Shown: positions 7,663 to 15,686 of the stretch, one piece after another | Numbering within the stretch: the stretch's first letter is position 1 | Layout of the letters: each line of letters starts with the position of its first letter | Source: Streptomyces sp. S3(2020) | Lineage (GTDB): Bacteria; Actinomycetota; Actinomycetes; Streptomycetales; Streptomycetaceae | Direction of reading: 5' to 3' | NCBI RefSeq assembly: GCF_013044505.1 | Contig: NZ_JABERD010000057.1 | Coordinates: 1 to 51,764 of the forward strand | Length of the DNA stretch: 51,764 nt | Translations under genes and position numbers: made by a program | The notes under the pieces: model-generated | Database searches by the model: none | What the model saw: the letters and a program-made list of their open reading frames with translations, nothing else | What the model was told of the DNA's origin: nothing

Positions 7663-7730
7663 AAGTGGCTCACTGGCAAGTAGCTTGCCTGAAAGTGGCT
7701 TGCGTAAAAGTTGCTTAGCGCTAAGCTGCT
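7663..7730. promoter_or_regulatory. 15-bp periodic operator array between marR and the EamA gene
   Basis: Five copies of AAGnnGCT start at 7663, 7678, 7693, 7708 and 7723, exactly 15 bp apart (inner bases TG, TA, TG, TT, CT). A weak sixth may start at 7738. Within the array are two perfect palindromes: GGCAAG-TAG-CTTGCC at 7675-7689 and GCTTAGCGCTAAGC at 7713-7726. The latter resembles MarR/SlyA-type sites and covers the EamA -10. Cooperative binding of several MarR dimers is inferred. Confidence 0.72.
7700..7727 (+). promoter_or_regulatory. EamA transporter promoter
   Basis: -35 TTGCGT (7700-7705), 16-bp spacer, -10 TAAGCT (7722-7727), which would start transcription near 7734 and give a leader of about 34 bases. 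The perfect palindrome 7713-7726 overlaps the spacer and the -10. Confidence 0.5.
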
Positions 7731-7767
7731 TTCGAGCGAGCTACTTCCCCTCCCGAAGGGACCCGTC

Positions 7768-8724
7768 ATGAACCGGTCCGCGACCATCCTCCTCACCGCC
7801 CTCGCCCCCGTCTCCTGGGGCACCACCTATGCCGTCACCAGCGAGTTCCTCCCGGCCGACCGTCCCCTGTTCACCGGGCTGGTGCGCGCCCTGCCCGCCG
7901 GGCTGCTGCTGCTCGCGGTCGCGCGGGTGCTGCCGAAGGGCGCCTGGTGGTGGAAGGCGACGGTGCTCGGGGCGCTGAACATCGGCGCGTTCTTCCCGCT
8001 GCTGTTCCTGTCGGCGTACCGGCTGCCCGGCGGTATGGCCGCGGTCGTCGGGTCGGTGGGGCCGCTGCTCGTCGTGGGGCTGTCGGCGCTGTTGCTGGGG
8101 CAGCGGCCGACCGCGCGGAGTGTGGTCACCGGGGTCGTCGCGGCGTTCGGGGTGAGTCTCGTCGTACTGAAGGCGGCCGGGGCGCTCGACGCCGTCGGTG
8201 TGCTGGCGGCCTTGGCCTCGGCCGCTTCGATGTCCGCCGGGACCGTGCTGACCAAGCGGTGGGGGCGGCCCGACGGGGTGGGGCCGCTCGCGCTCACCGG
8301 GTGGCAGCTGACCGCGGGCGGGCTGCTCATCGCGCCGCTCGCGCTGCTGGTCGAGGGCGCCCCGCCCGCGCTCGACGGACGGGCGGTCGGCGGCTACCTC
8401 TATCTGGCACTGGCGAACACGGCGGTCTCGTACTGGCTCTGGTTCCGCGGCATCGGCCGGCTCAGCGCCACCCAGGTCACCTTCCTGGGCCCGCTCTCCC
8501 CGCTGACCGCCGCGATCATCGGCTGGGCGGCGCTCGGACAGGCGCTGACACCGGTCCAACTGGCCGGGATGGCCGTGGCGTTCGGGGCGACGGTGGCGGG
8601 ACAGCTGGGGTCGGGGACGGCGCGCGCGGCCCGCCGCTCGGAGCGGACCGGTCGCGGGGAGGTGCGGGACGCGGCAGGCCGCCAGGACACGATGGACGTG
8701 ACCCGCGCGGCACTGCGACGGTAG
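7768..8724 (+). CDS. EamA/DMT superfamily transporter
   Basis: A 318-residue inner-membrane protein with about ten hydrophobic helices in two homologous halves, each an EamA unit. The first runs from ILLTALAPVSWGTTYAV to ATARSVVTGVVAAFGVSLVVL and the second from LAALASAASMSAGTVLTKRW to VQLAGMAVAFGATVAGQLG. The W-G-T-T-Y segment in helix 1 is typical of YdcZ/RhaT-like exporters. The start ATG 7768 has GAAGGGA at 7755-7761. The last 35 residues are hydrophilic and arginine-rich, likely cytoplasmic. Pairing with a divergent MarR suggests export of a toxic or signalling metabolite; the substrate cannot be read from the sequence. Confidence 0.92.
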   Translation: MNRSATILLTALAPVSWGTTYAVTSEFLPADRPLFTGLVRALPAGLLLLAVARVLPKGAWWWKATVLGALNIGAFFPLLFLSAYRLPGGMAAVVGSVGPLLVVGLSALLLGQRPTARSVVTGVVAAFGVSLVVLKAAGALDAVGVLAALASAASMSAGTVLTKRWGRPDGVGPLALTGWQLTAGGLLIAPLALLVEGAPPALDGRAVGGYLYLALANTAVSYWLWFRGIGRLSATQVTFLGPLSPLTAAIIGWAALGQALTPVQLAGMAVAFGATVAGQLGSGTARAARRSERTGRGEVRDAAGRQDTMDVTRAALRR

Positions 8725-8732
8725 CCCCACCC

Positions 8733-8750
8733 GGGGCGGGGCCCCGCCCC
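8733..8750. terminator. GC palindrome after the EamA gene
   Basis: A perfect 18-base palindrome, GGGGCGGGGCCCCGCCCC, nine bases after the transporter stop. As RNA it would fold into a tight GC hairpin. It has no separate loop or T-tract, so termination is likely but not certain. Confidence 0.4.
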
Positions 8751-8835
8751 CCCCGTGAACCCGTTCGGCCCGGTTCGGCAAGTACAGGTTGAACACCGTC
8801 ACTTCCACCGACCCCACCACACGGACGGACTGTCC

Positions 8836-9438
8836 ATGACCGACTTGGCCGGCAGCGGCAGTGACGCCGCCCTCATCGCGGCGTCGCTGGAGGAACCCGA
8901 GTGCTTCGCGGCGCTCTTCGACCGCCATGCCCCCGCCATCCACCAGTACGTCGCCCGGCGGCTCGGCCGGGACGCGGCCGACGACGTCACCGCGGAGACG
9001 TTCCTGACGGCCTTCCGGATACGGGCCCGGTTCGACCCCGCCAGAGCCGGCGTCCGGCCCTGGCTGCACGGCATCGCGGCCAAGCAGATCGGCCGGCACC
9101 GCCGTGACGAGATCAGGGCGCTGAAGCTGCTCGCCCGCACCGGCCACGACCCGGTCGCCGAGAGCTGGACCGACTCCGCCGACGACCGCCTCGCCGCCGA
9201 GGCCGCCTCACGCCCGCTGGCCAAGGCACTGGCCGGGCTCTCCGCGGGCGACCGGCACGTCCTGCTGCTCTTCGCCTGGGCCGACTTCAGCTACCAGGAG
9301 ATCGCCGAGGCCCTCGACATCCCCGTGGGCACCGTCCGCTCCCGCCTCAACCGCGCCCGAAGAAAGCTGCGCGCCGCGACCGGCGCGGCCGCCGGCCCCC
9401 TCCTCGAAGCTCGCGTACACGAAGGTGATCCCGCATGA
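8836..9438 (+). CDS. ECF-type RNA polymerase sigma factor
   Basis: A 200-residue sigma-70 family protein with only regions 2 and 4. Region 2 runs from FAALFDRHAPAIHQYVARRL through DDVTAETFLTAFRIRARFD to the -10 binding RPWLHGIAAKQIGRHRRDE. Region 4 is LAGLSAGDRHVLLLFAWADFSYQEIAEALDIPVGTVRSRLNRARRKL with a clear HTH. Start at 8836; an earlier in-frame GTG would add 27 unconserved residues. Its stop overlaps the start of the next gene (ATGA), so the pair is translationally coupled. The partner is of the CU044_5270 type often found with this sigma subgroup. Confidence 0.93.
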   Translation: MTDLAGSGSDAALIAASLEEPECFAALFDRHAPAIHQYVARRLGRDAADDVTAETFLTAFRIRARFDPARAGVRPWLHGIAAKQIGRHRRDEIRALKLLARTGHDPVAESWTDSADDRLAAEAASRPLAKALAGLSAGDRHVLLLFAWADFSYQEIAEALDIPVGTVRSRLNRARRKLRAATGAAAGPLLEARVHEGDPA

Positions 9439-10385
9439 ACGAGCTCTCCGAACTCCGCGACCTGCGCGCCGACGCCCCCCTTCCCGACGGTGCACGGCTC
9501 GCCGCCCCCCGAAACCGGCTCACCTCGGCGTTCCGGCAGCAGACCCGCGCCGTGCCCCGGCGCCGGACGATCCTGGCCGGCGCCGCCACCGCGGGGGCCC
9601 TCGCCGTGACCGCAGGCATCGTCGTGGCCCTGCCCGAGGACGACACCCCCGCGAGGAAGGGCCCCCAGGTCCTGTCCGCCGGAGCCTCCGCCGAGGCCCT
9701 CGAACTCGCCGCCGCCACCGTGGAGAAGTACGACGGCACCGAGCCGCGGCCCAAGCAGTGGGTGTACGTGAAGAGCACCGCCTTCCTCCAGGGCAAGCCC
9801 CAGACCAGCGAGCTGTGGACCCGCTGGGACGGCACCGGCTTCGCCCAGAAGCCCGGCTTCAGCGTGGAAGTCGGCCTGGACCCGGACAAGATGTCGGTCT
9901 GGTACGGGCCCAACCAGGAGGAGAAGCTCAAGGAGGAGGGCTACGACGACCGCTCCCAGCGGCAGTTCTACCGCTTCCTCGCCACCCTCCCCAGCGACCC
10001 CGACCGCATGATGAAGCGCATCCGCGAGGAGCACGCCATCGGCTCCATCGAGGGCGAGACGCCCGCACAGCGCGACTGGCGGGAGATCGACGTCCTGTAC
10101 CGGTCCGTCCTCATCCCGCCGAAGGTCCAGGCAGGCCTGTTCCGGGCGCTCGCGAAGATCCCCGGCGCCCGGGTGACGACGGGCGTCAAGGACCCGCTGG
10201 GCCGTAGGGCGATCGGGGTGAGCGTGACCTGGCCGGGGCGCACGGCCTCGGGCTCGAAGGGCAGGCAGGAGATCTTCTTCGACGCGAAGACCTACGGCTA
10301 CCTGGGCCAGACCAGGAACGACGGGGCGTCGGTCGCCGCCCGCGACGACTGGGGTGTCGTCGACAAGCCCGGCGACCACCCCTGA
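9435..10385 (+). CDS. CU044_5270 family membrane-anchored protein, sigma-factor partner
   Basis: A 316-residue protein. The cytoplasmic N-terminus (about 1-45, ending QQTRAVPRRRTI) is followed by one membrane helix (LAGAATAGALAVTAGIVVAL, about 46-66) and a large extracytoplasmic domain with the conserved QWVYVKS, SELWTRWDGT and DPLGRRAIGVSV segments of CU044_5270 proteins. Start overlaps the sigma gene stop by ATGA. By position and topology it may act as the anti-sigma or signal-sensing partner; no classical zinc anti-sigma HxxxCxxC motif is visible. A strong hairpin closes the two-gene operon. Confidence 0.8.
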   Translation: MNELSELRDLRADAPLPDGARLAAPRNRLTSAFRQQTRAVPRRRTILAGAATAGALAVTAGIVVALPEDDTPARKGPQVLSAGASAEALELAAATVEKYDGTEPRPKQWVYVKSTAFLQGKPQTSELWTRWDGTGFAQKPGFSVEVGLDPDKMSVWYGPNQEEKLKEEGYDDRSQRQFYRFLATLPSDPDRMMKRIREEHAIGSIEGETPAQRDWREIDVLYRSVLIPPKVQAGLFRALAKIPGARVTTGVKDPLGRRAIGVSVTWPGRTASGSKGRQEIFFDAKTYGYLGQTRNDGASVAARDDWGVVDKPGDHP

Positions 10386-10395
10386 GCACACGAAA

Positions 10396-10426
10396 GGGGC
10401 GCCCGGCACGAAGCACCGGGCGCCCC
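10396..10426. terminator. hairpin terminator between convergent genes
   Basis: An 11-bp perfect stem, GGGGCGCCCGG (10396-10406) with CCGGGCGCCCC (10416-10426), around a 9-base loop. It lies between the convergent sigma operon and pepN and could serve both directions. Confidence 0.75.
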
Positions 10427-10443
10427 CATGGCCGTACGGACGA

Positions 10444-13020
10444 CTACGAAGCCGCCGCGTCCGCCGCCTGGGCCCTCAGCGCGCGCTCCACGCCCGCGCG
10501 GGACTCCGAGACCAGGCGACGCAGGGCCGCGTTGGGCTCGGCGGAGGCCAGCCAGGCGTCCGTCTTGTCCAGGGTCTCCTGCGAGACCTGGATCGTCGGG
10601 TAGAGGCCGACCGCGATCTGCTGGGCGATCTCGTGGGAGCGGGTGTCCCAGATGCCCTTGACCACCTCGAAGTACTTGTCCGTGTACGACGCGAGCAGCT
10701 CGCGCTGCCCGGTCTGGACGAAGCCTCCGATGACCGCCTCCTGCACCGCGTTCGGGAGCTTGTCCGACTCGATGACCTGGGCCCAGGCCTCGGCCTTGGC
10801 CTCCTCGGTCGGGCGGGCGGCACGGGCGGTGGCCGCGTGACGCTCACCGGCCGCGGTCCTGTCCCGCTCGTACTCGCCCGCGATCTCCGCCTCGTCGAAG
10901 CGGCCGACCGACGCCAGGCACTCCACGAACGCCCAGCGCAGCTCGGTGTCGACGGCCAGGCCCTCGATCGTCTGCGAGCCGTCCAGCAGGGCCTCCAGGA
11001 GGTCCAGCTGCTCCGGCGTACGGGCCGTCGCCGCGAACGCGCGCGCCCACGCCAGCTGGTGGTCGCTGCCCGCGGCCGCCGCACGCAGATGCGCCAGCGT
11101 GGCGTCCGTCCAGCGGGTCAACAGGGCCTCGCGGGCGGTCGGGGCGGCGTACAGCTCGATCGCCAGCTTCACCTGGCGGTGCAGGGACTGCACGACACCG
11201 ATGTCCGACTCCTTGCCGATGCCGGACAGGACGAGGGACAGGTAGTCGCGGGTGGCCAGCTCGGCGTCGCGGGTCATGTCCCACGCCGAGGCCCAGCACA
11301 GCGCGCGCGGCAGCGAGGACTCGAAGTCGCCCAGGTGCTCCGTCACGAAGGCCAGGGACTGCTCGTCGAGACGGACCTTCGCGTACGACAGGTCGTCGTC
11401 GTTGAGGAGCACGACCGCCGGACGGCGCTTGCCCAGCAGCTGCGGTACGGCCGTCAGCTCGCCGTCCACGTCCAGCTCGACGCGCTCGTCGCGGACCAGC
11501 TTGCCGCTGGCGTCGTCCAGCTCGTACAGGCCGACGGCGATGCGGTGCGGACGCAGCGTGGGCTCGCCCTGCGCGCCCGCCGGCAGGGCCGGGGCCTCCT
11601 GGCGGATCGCGAACGAGGTGATGACACCGTGCTCGTCCGTCTTGATCTCGGGACGCAGGATGTTGATGCCGGCCGTCCGCAGCCATTTCTCCGACCAGTT
11701 GCCCAGGTCACGGCCGGAGGTCTCCTCCAGGGCGCCCAGCAGGTCGGAGAGGCGGGTGTTGCCGAACGCGTGGCGCTTGAAGTACGCCTGCACACCGCCG
11801 AAGAACTCGTCCATGCCGACGTAGGCGACGAGCTGCTTCAGGACGGAGGCGCCCTTGGCGTACGTGATGCCGTCGAAGTTGACCAGGACGTCGTCGAGGT
11901 CGCGGATCTCGGCCATGATCGGGTGCGTGGAGGGAAGCTGGTCCTGGCGGTACGCCCACGTCTTCATGGAGTTGGCGAACGTCGTCCACGAGTGCGGCCA
12001 GCGGCTGTCCGGCGCGTACGCCTGGCAGGCGATCGACGTGTAGGTGGCGAACGACTCGTTCAGCCACAGGTCGTTCCACCACTCCATGGTGACCAGGTCG
12101 CCGAACCACATGTGCGCCAGCTCGTGCAGGATCGTCTCGGCGCGCATCTCGTACGCGGCGTCGGTGACCTTCGAGCGGAAGACGTACTGGTCGCGGATGG
12201 TGACCGCGCCCGCGTTCTCCATCGCGCCCGCGTTGAACTCCGGCACGAACAGCTGGTCGTACTTCTTGAACGGGTACGCGTAGTCGAACTTCTCCTGGAA
12301 CCACTCGAAGCCCTGCCGCGTCACCTCGAAGATCGCGTCCGAGTCGAGGAACTCGGCGAGCGAGGGACGGCAGTAGATGCCGAGCGGGACGGACTGCCCG
12401 TCCTTCTCGTACACGCTGTGGACGCTGTGGTACGGGCCGACGATCAGCGCGGTGATGTAGCTGGAGATCCGCGGGGTCGGCTCGAAGACCCAGATGTCGT
12501 CCTTCGGCTCCGGCGTGGGGGAGTTGGAGATGACGGTCCAGCCGGTCGGCGCCTTCACGGTGAACTGGAAGGTGGCCTTCAGGTCGGGCTGCTCGAAGGA
12601 GGCGAAGACGCGGCGGGCGTCCGGCACCTCGAACTGGGTGTACAGGTAGGCCTGCTGGTCGACGGGGTCGACGAAGCGGTGCAGGCCCTCGCCGGTGTTG
12701 GTGTACGCGGCGTCCGCGACCACGCGGAGCACATTGGGGCCCGCCAGCAGGCCGGGGAGCGCGATGCGGGAGTCCTTGAAGACCTCGTCCGGGTCGAGCG
12801 GGTCCCCGTTGAGCGTCACCTCGTGGACGGCCGGGGCCACCAGGTCGATGAAGGTCTCGGACCCTCCCTCACCGGCGACGTCGAAGCGCACCGTGGTCAC
12901 GGACCGGTAGGTACCGCCCTCTTGCGCGCCGGAGAGGTCGAGATCGATCTCGTACGAGTCGACGCTCAGCAGCTTCGCCCGCTGTTGCGCCTCTTCGCGA
13001 GTCAGGTTTGTGCCAGGCAC
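10444..13020 (-). CDS. pepN: aminopeptidase N (M1 metallopeptidase), copy 1
   Basis: An 858-residue zinc aminopeptidase that removes N-terminal residues from peptides in the cytoplasm. The exopeptidase motif GAMEN is at residues 265-269. The zinc site HELAHMWFGDL (H299, E300, H303) with the third ligand E322 in NESFA is intact. Beyond it comes the TYAKGASVLKQLVAYVG segment and the ERAP1-like C-terminal helical domain. Length and sequence fit Streptomyces lividans PepN. No signal peptide. Start ATG 13020 with GAGGAGAT upstream. A second, distinct PepN is encoded at 29814-32387. Transcribed alone, convergent with the CU044_5270 gene. Confidence 0.96.
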   Translation of the reverse strand: MPGTNLTREEAQQRAKLLSVDSYEIDLDLSGAQEGGTYRSVTTVRFDVAGEGGSETFIDLVAPAVHEVTLNGDPLDPDEVFKDSRIALPGLLAGPNVLRVVADAAYTNTGEGLHRFVDPVDQQAYLYTQFEVPDARRVFASFEQPDLKATFQFTVKAPTGWTVISNSPTPEPKDDIWVFEPTPRISSYITALIVGPYHSVHSVYEKDGQSVPLGIYCRPSLAEFLDSDAIFEVTRQGFEWFQEKFDYAYPFKKYDQLFVPEFNAGAMENAGAVTIRDQYVFRSKVTDAAYEMRAETILHELAHMWFGDLVTMEWWNDLWLNESFATYTSIACQAYAPDSRWPHSWTTFANSMKTWAYRQDQLPSTHPIMAEIRDLDDVLVNFDGITYAKGASVLKQLVAYVGMDEFFGGVQAYFKRHAFGNTRLSDLLGALEETSGRDLGNWSEKWLRTAGINILRPEIKTDEHGVITSFAIRQEAPALPAGAQGEPTLRPHRIAVGLYELDDASGKLVRDERVELDVDGELTAVPQLLGKRRPAVVLLNDDDLSYAKVRLDEQSLAFVTEHLGDFESSLPRALCWASAWDMTRDAELATRDYLSLVLSGIGKESDIGVVQSLHRQVKLAIELYAAPTAREALLTRWTDATLAHLRAAAAGSDHQLAWARAFAATARTPEQLDLLEALLDGSQTIEGLAVDTELRWAFVECLASVGRFDEAEIAGEYERDRTAAGERHAATARAARPTEEAKAEAWAQVIESDKLPNAVQEAVIGGFVQTGQRELLASYTDKYFEVVKGIWDTRSHEIAQQIAVGLYPTIQVSQETLDKTDAWLASAEPNAALRRLVSESRAGVERALRAQAADAAAS

Positions 13021-13257
13021 GCGGTCATCTCCTCGTTATGTGTGGGTTCGGCGGTTCGGCCATCCTTCCACGGGTCCCGTACCGAACGCGATGTCCAAAA
13101 CCCGCCGGTGACCGGGGCGGACACGCGCGGGGTGTCTCCGACGGTTGGGCAGGATACGTGCGGTCCGTCCTGGCCGGCGCCCCCGCGGACTGCCGCTGCA
13201 AGGGCCACGTCCGTATCCCGCCAGTCATCCGGCCGCCTCCGCGCCAGCCTGGGATCC

Positions 13258-13743
13258 ATGACTACGTACACCGCACTGCCCGTCCCCGCGTCCGTCCTGA
13301 AGGAGCTGCGTGCTGCTGACGACGCGGGACGCCAGATGGTTCCCCTGACCGACGAGGAGGGCGGGGCACCGCTGCGCTGCTGTCTGCGGCGCAGCGCGCC
13401 CGGCGAGCTGATCGCCCTCGTCTCCTACGCCCCGCTGCGCCGCTGGGCCGCGGAGACGGGCGCCGAGCCGGGCGCCTACGACGAGCAGGGCCCCGTCTTC
13501 ATCCATGCCGAGGAGTGCGCGGGACCGGAGCCCGCCGGCCATCCCTTCGCGAACGCCCACCGGACGGTCCGCCGGTACTCCGCCGAGGGCCGCATCCTGG
13601 GCGGGCAGCTGGTCGCGGCCCTCGACGACGACGCCTTCCGGAACGCGTTCGACGACCCGTCCGTGGCGCTCGTCCACGTCCGGGCCGTCGAGTACGGCTG
13701 CTTCCTCTACGAGGTGCGGCGCCCCCGGGCCGTCAGCTCCTAG
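13258..13743 (+). CDS. DUF1203 domain protein
   Basis: A 161-residue protein. The conserved core has LRCCLRRSAPGELIALVSYAPL, then GPVFIHAEECAG and the C-terminal VHVRAVEYGCFLYEVRR typical of DUF1203. The paired cysteines (RCCLR), the histidine in FIHAEEC and a late cysteine could form a metal site, but no activity is established for the family. No signal or membrane segment. Start ATG 13258. Its TAG stop interlocks with the TAG of the convergent asd gene in the tetranucleotide CTAG (13740-13743), so the two genes share their last bases. Confidence 0.88.
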   Translation: MTTYTALPVPASVLKELRAADDAGRQMVPLTDEEGGAPLRCCLRRSAPGELIALVSYAPLRRWAAETGAEPGAYDEQGPVFIHAEECAGPEPAGHPFANAHRTVRRYSAEGRILGGQLVAALDDDAFRNAFDDPSVALVHVRAVEYGCFLYEVRRPRAVSS

Positions 13744-14756
13744 GCCTTCAGCTCCTGGGCCACCAGTTCCGCGATCTGCACCGCGTTCAGGGCCGCGCCC
13801 TTGCGGAGGTTGTCGCCGGAGACGAAGAGGGCGAGGCCGTTGTCGACGGTCTCGTCCTGGCGGATACGGCCCACGTACGAGACGTCCTTGCCGGCCGCCT
13901 GGAGCGGGGTCGGGATCTCGGAGAGCTCCACGCCCGGGGCGGTCGACAGCAGCTCCGTCGCGCGCTCCGGGGACAGGGGGCGCGCGAAGCGGGCGTTGAT
14001 CTGGAGGGAGTGGCCGGAGAAGACCGGGACGCGGACGCAGGTGCCGGAGACCTTGAGCTCGGGGAGCTCCAGGATCTTGCGGGACTCGTGGCGGAGCTTC
14101 TGCTCCTCGTCGGTCTCGTTCAGGCCGTCCTCGACGATCGAGCCGGCCAGCGGCAGGACGTTGAAGGCGATGGGCCGCTTGTAGACCTGCGGCTCCGGGA
14201 ACTCGACCGCCTCGCCGTCGTGCGTCAGCTTGTCCGCGTCGGCGACGACCTTCTGGACCTGGCCGTACAGCTCGGCCACGCCCGCGAGGCCCGAGCCGGA
14301 GACCGCCTGGTAGGTGGTGGCGACGAGGGCCTGAAGGCCCGCCTCGGCGTCCAGGACCTTCAGGACCGGCATCGCGGCCATCGTGGTGCAGTTCGGGTTG
14401 GCGATGATGCCCTTGGGGCGGTCCGCGACGGCGTGCGGGTTCACCTCGGAGACGACCAGCGGAACCTCGGGGTCCTTGCGCCAGGCCGAGGAGTTGTCGA
14501 TCACCACGGCGCCCTGCGAGGCGACCTTCTCGGCCAGCGCCTTCGAGGTCGCGCCGCCCGCGGAGAACAGCACGATGTCCAGGCCCGTGTAGTCCGCCGT
14601 CGACGCGTCCTCGATGGTCACGCCGTCCAGGACCGACCCCGCCGAACGGGCCGAGGCGAACAGCCGCAGCTCGGTGACCGGGAAGGCGCGCTCCTTGAGG
14701 ATCCTGCGCATGACCGTGCCGACCTGACCGGTGGCTCCGACGATTCCGACCCTCAC
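13740..14756 (-). CDS. asd: aspartate-semialdehyde dehydrogenase
   Basis: A 338-residue cytoplasmic enzyme that reduces aspartyl-4-phosphate to aspartate semialdehyde with NADPH, feeding lysine/diaminopimelate, threonine and methionine synthesis. The NADP motif GATGQVG is at residues 7-13 and the catalytic C123 sits in NPNCTT. The active-site histidine is probably that in FSGHSLQIN. GTG start at 14756 with AAAGGAG upstream. The gene is not beside aspartokinase here, as for the stand-alone asd2 of S. coelicolor (recalled as SCO2640). It overlaps the convergent DUF1203 gene by interlocked stops. Confidence 0.96.
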   Translation of the reverse strand: MRVGIVGATGQVGTVMRRILKERAFPVTELRLFASARSAGSVLDGVTIEDASTADYTGLDIVLFSAGGATSKALAEKVASQGAVVIDNSSAWRKDPEVPLVVSEVNPHAVADRPKGIIANPNCTTMAAMPVLKVLDAEAGLQALVATTYQAVSGSGLAGVAELYGQVQKVVADADKLTHDGEAVEFPEPQVYKRPIAFNVLPLAGSIVEDGLNETDEEQKLRHESRKILELPELKVSGTCVRVPVFSGHSLQINARFARPLSPERATELLSTAPGVELSEIPTPLQAAGKDVSYVGRIRQDETVDNGLALFVSGDNLRKGAALNAVQIAELVAQELKA

Positions 14757-14904
14757 AGCGACTCCTTTGCGTGGCGTTTACATGGCCTGGACGTTTCCAT
14801 CATGCGGCTCATCCGGGCCGGTGTGTCCAATCGTTTGCCCGAGGGGTGGGACGGCACTCCTGTCGGGGACGCGGTTCGAGCGTCCAGGTGCCGAGCGGCC
14901 TGAC

Positions 14905-15117
14905 ATGGAGGAACGTGCCCGAAATGCGGTGCGGGCCGGAAGATGCGGTGAGTTTCCGGTGCGGGAACAGATTTTCGTCGAGTTCGAGGACGTGGATCAT
15001 GCCGGTCGCGACGACCACCCGCTCGGCCTCGGGTCCGGTGTGACGTACGACTCCCTGCCCCGCCTCGAACAATTCCGGGAATCGGACCGAACGTTTCCGC
15101 CCGCGCCGGCGTCATAG
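14905..15117 (+). CDS. possible small ORF upstream of the sigma gene
   Basis: A 70-codon ATG ORF in the 389-base gap between asd and the ECF sigma gene. The middle third (QIFVEFEDVDHAGRDDHPLGLGSGVTYDSLP) has GC-rich third positions and a plausible composition, but both ends do not. There is no good ribosome site. The ORF also runs across the candidate sigma promoter. It may be a decayed gene or chance; the rest of the gap shows nothing else recognisable. Confidence 0.22.
   Translation: MEERARNAVRAGRCGEFPVREQIFVEFEDVDHAGRDDHPLGLGSGVTYDSLPRLEQFRESDRTFPPAPAS
15089..15113 (+). promoter_or_regulatory. candidate ECF-type promoter for the 15146 sigma gene
   Basis: GAAC (15089-15092), 17 bases, then CGTC (15110-15113), the AAC and CGTC pattern favoured by many ECF sigma factors. 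A start near 15119 would precede the GGGGAGGGG ribosome site and the GTG at 15146. Autoregulation is inferred. Confidence 0.3.
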
Positions 15118-15145
15118 AGGAAACGCGGCTAGGGGAGGGGTGGCT

Positions 15146-15685
15146 GTGCTGCGCAGAAAGGCCCGTCGCGGCCAGGGGGACGGCGTCCATGACGGGCCGG
15201 ACGACCCCCTCGACGCGGCTCAGGAACGTCGGGTGCGGGCCGTGCTCGCGCTCGGCGGCGTACCGCAGGCGGACCTGCCGGACGGGGTGCAGCAGGTCCG
15301 CCTGCGGTTGCTGGAGCGGGCGGCGAAGGGCTACGAGGCGCCGCGCGACGTCTCCGCGTGGGCGGCCGTCGTCGCCTCCAACCTCGCCATGGACTGGCAC
15401 CGCTCCAAGCGCCGCCAGGAGCGGATCGGCGAACGCCTCGCCTCCCTGCGCCAGTTGGAGCATCCCTCCGGCGAGGACACCAGCGTGCTCTCCCTCGCCG
15501 TCGCCCAGGGACTCGACGAACTGCCCGACTCCCAGCGCCAGGTCCTCGTCCTGCGGTTCTTCGCCGACCTGCCGGTGCGCGACATCGCGCACGAGCTCGG
15601 CGTCCCCGAGGGCACGGTCAAGAGCAGGCTGCACACGGCGGTCCGCGCGCTGCGCGCCCGTCTGCACGAGGACGAGGTGGTGTGA
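15146..15685 (+). CDS. ECF-type RNA polymerase sigma factor
   Basis: A 179-residue sigma factor. Region 2 (LPDGVQQVRLRLLERAAKGYEAPRDVSAWAAVVASNLAMDWHRSKRR) is divergent at the start. Region 4 (LDELPDSQRQVLVLRFFADLPVRDIAHELGVPEGTVKSRLHTAVRALRARL) is canonical with its HTH. GTG 15146 is preferred over GTG 15140 because GGAGG at 15134-15138 is then seven bases away. The next gene begins one base after its stop and encodes a single-pass membrane protein, the expected partner. From memory it corresponds to the sigma gene beside asd in S. coelicolor. Confidence 0.9.
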   Translation: MLRRKARRGQGDGVHDGPDDPLDAAQERRVRAVLALGGVPQADLPDGVQQVRLRLLERAAKGYEAPRDVSAWAAVVASNLAMDWHRSKRRQERIGERLASLRQLEHPSGEDTSVLSLAVAQGLDELPDSQRQVLVLRFFADLPVRDIAHELGVPEGTVKSRLHTAVRALRARLHEDEVV

Positions 15686-15686
15686 C

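Noticed and set aside
10354..13743. Plus-strand 1129-codon open frame running through the pepN region into the DUF1203 gene
   Set aside because: Only the last 161 codons are real. The rest is antisense to pepN, and a proper ATG occurs at 13258.
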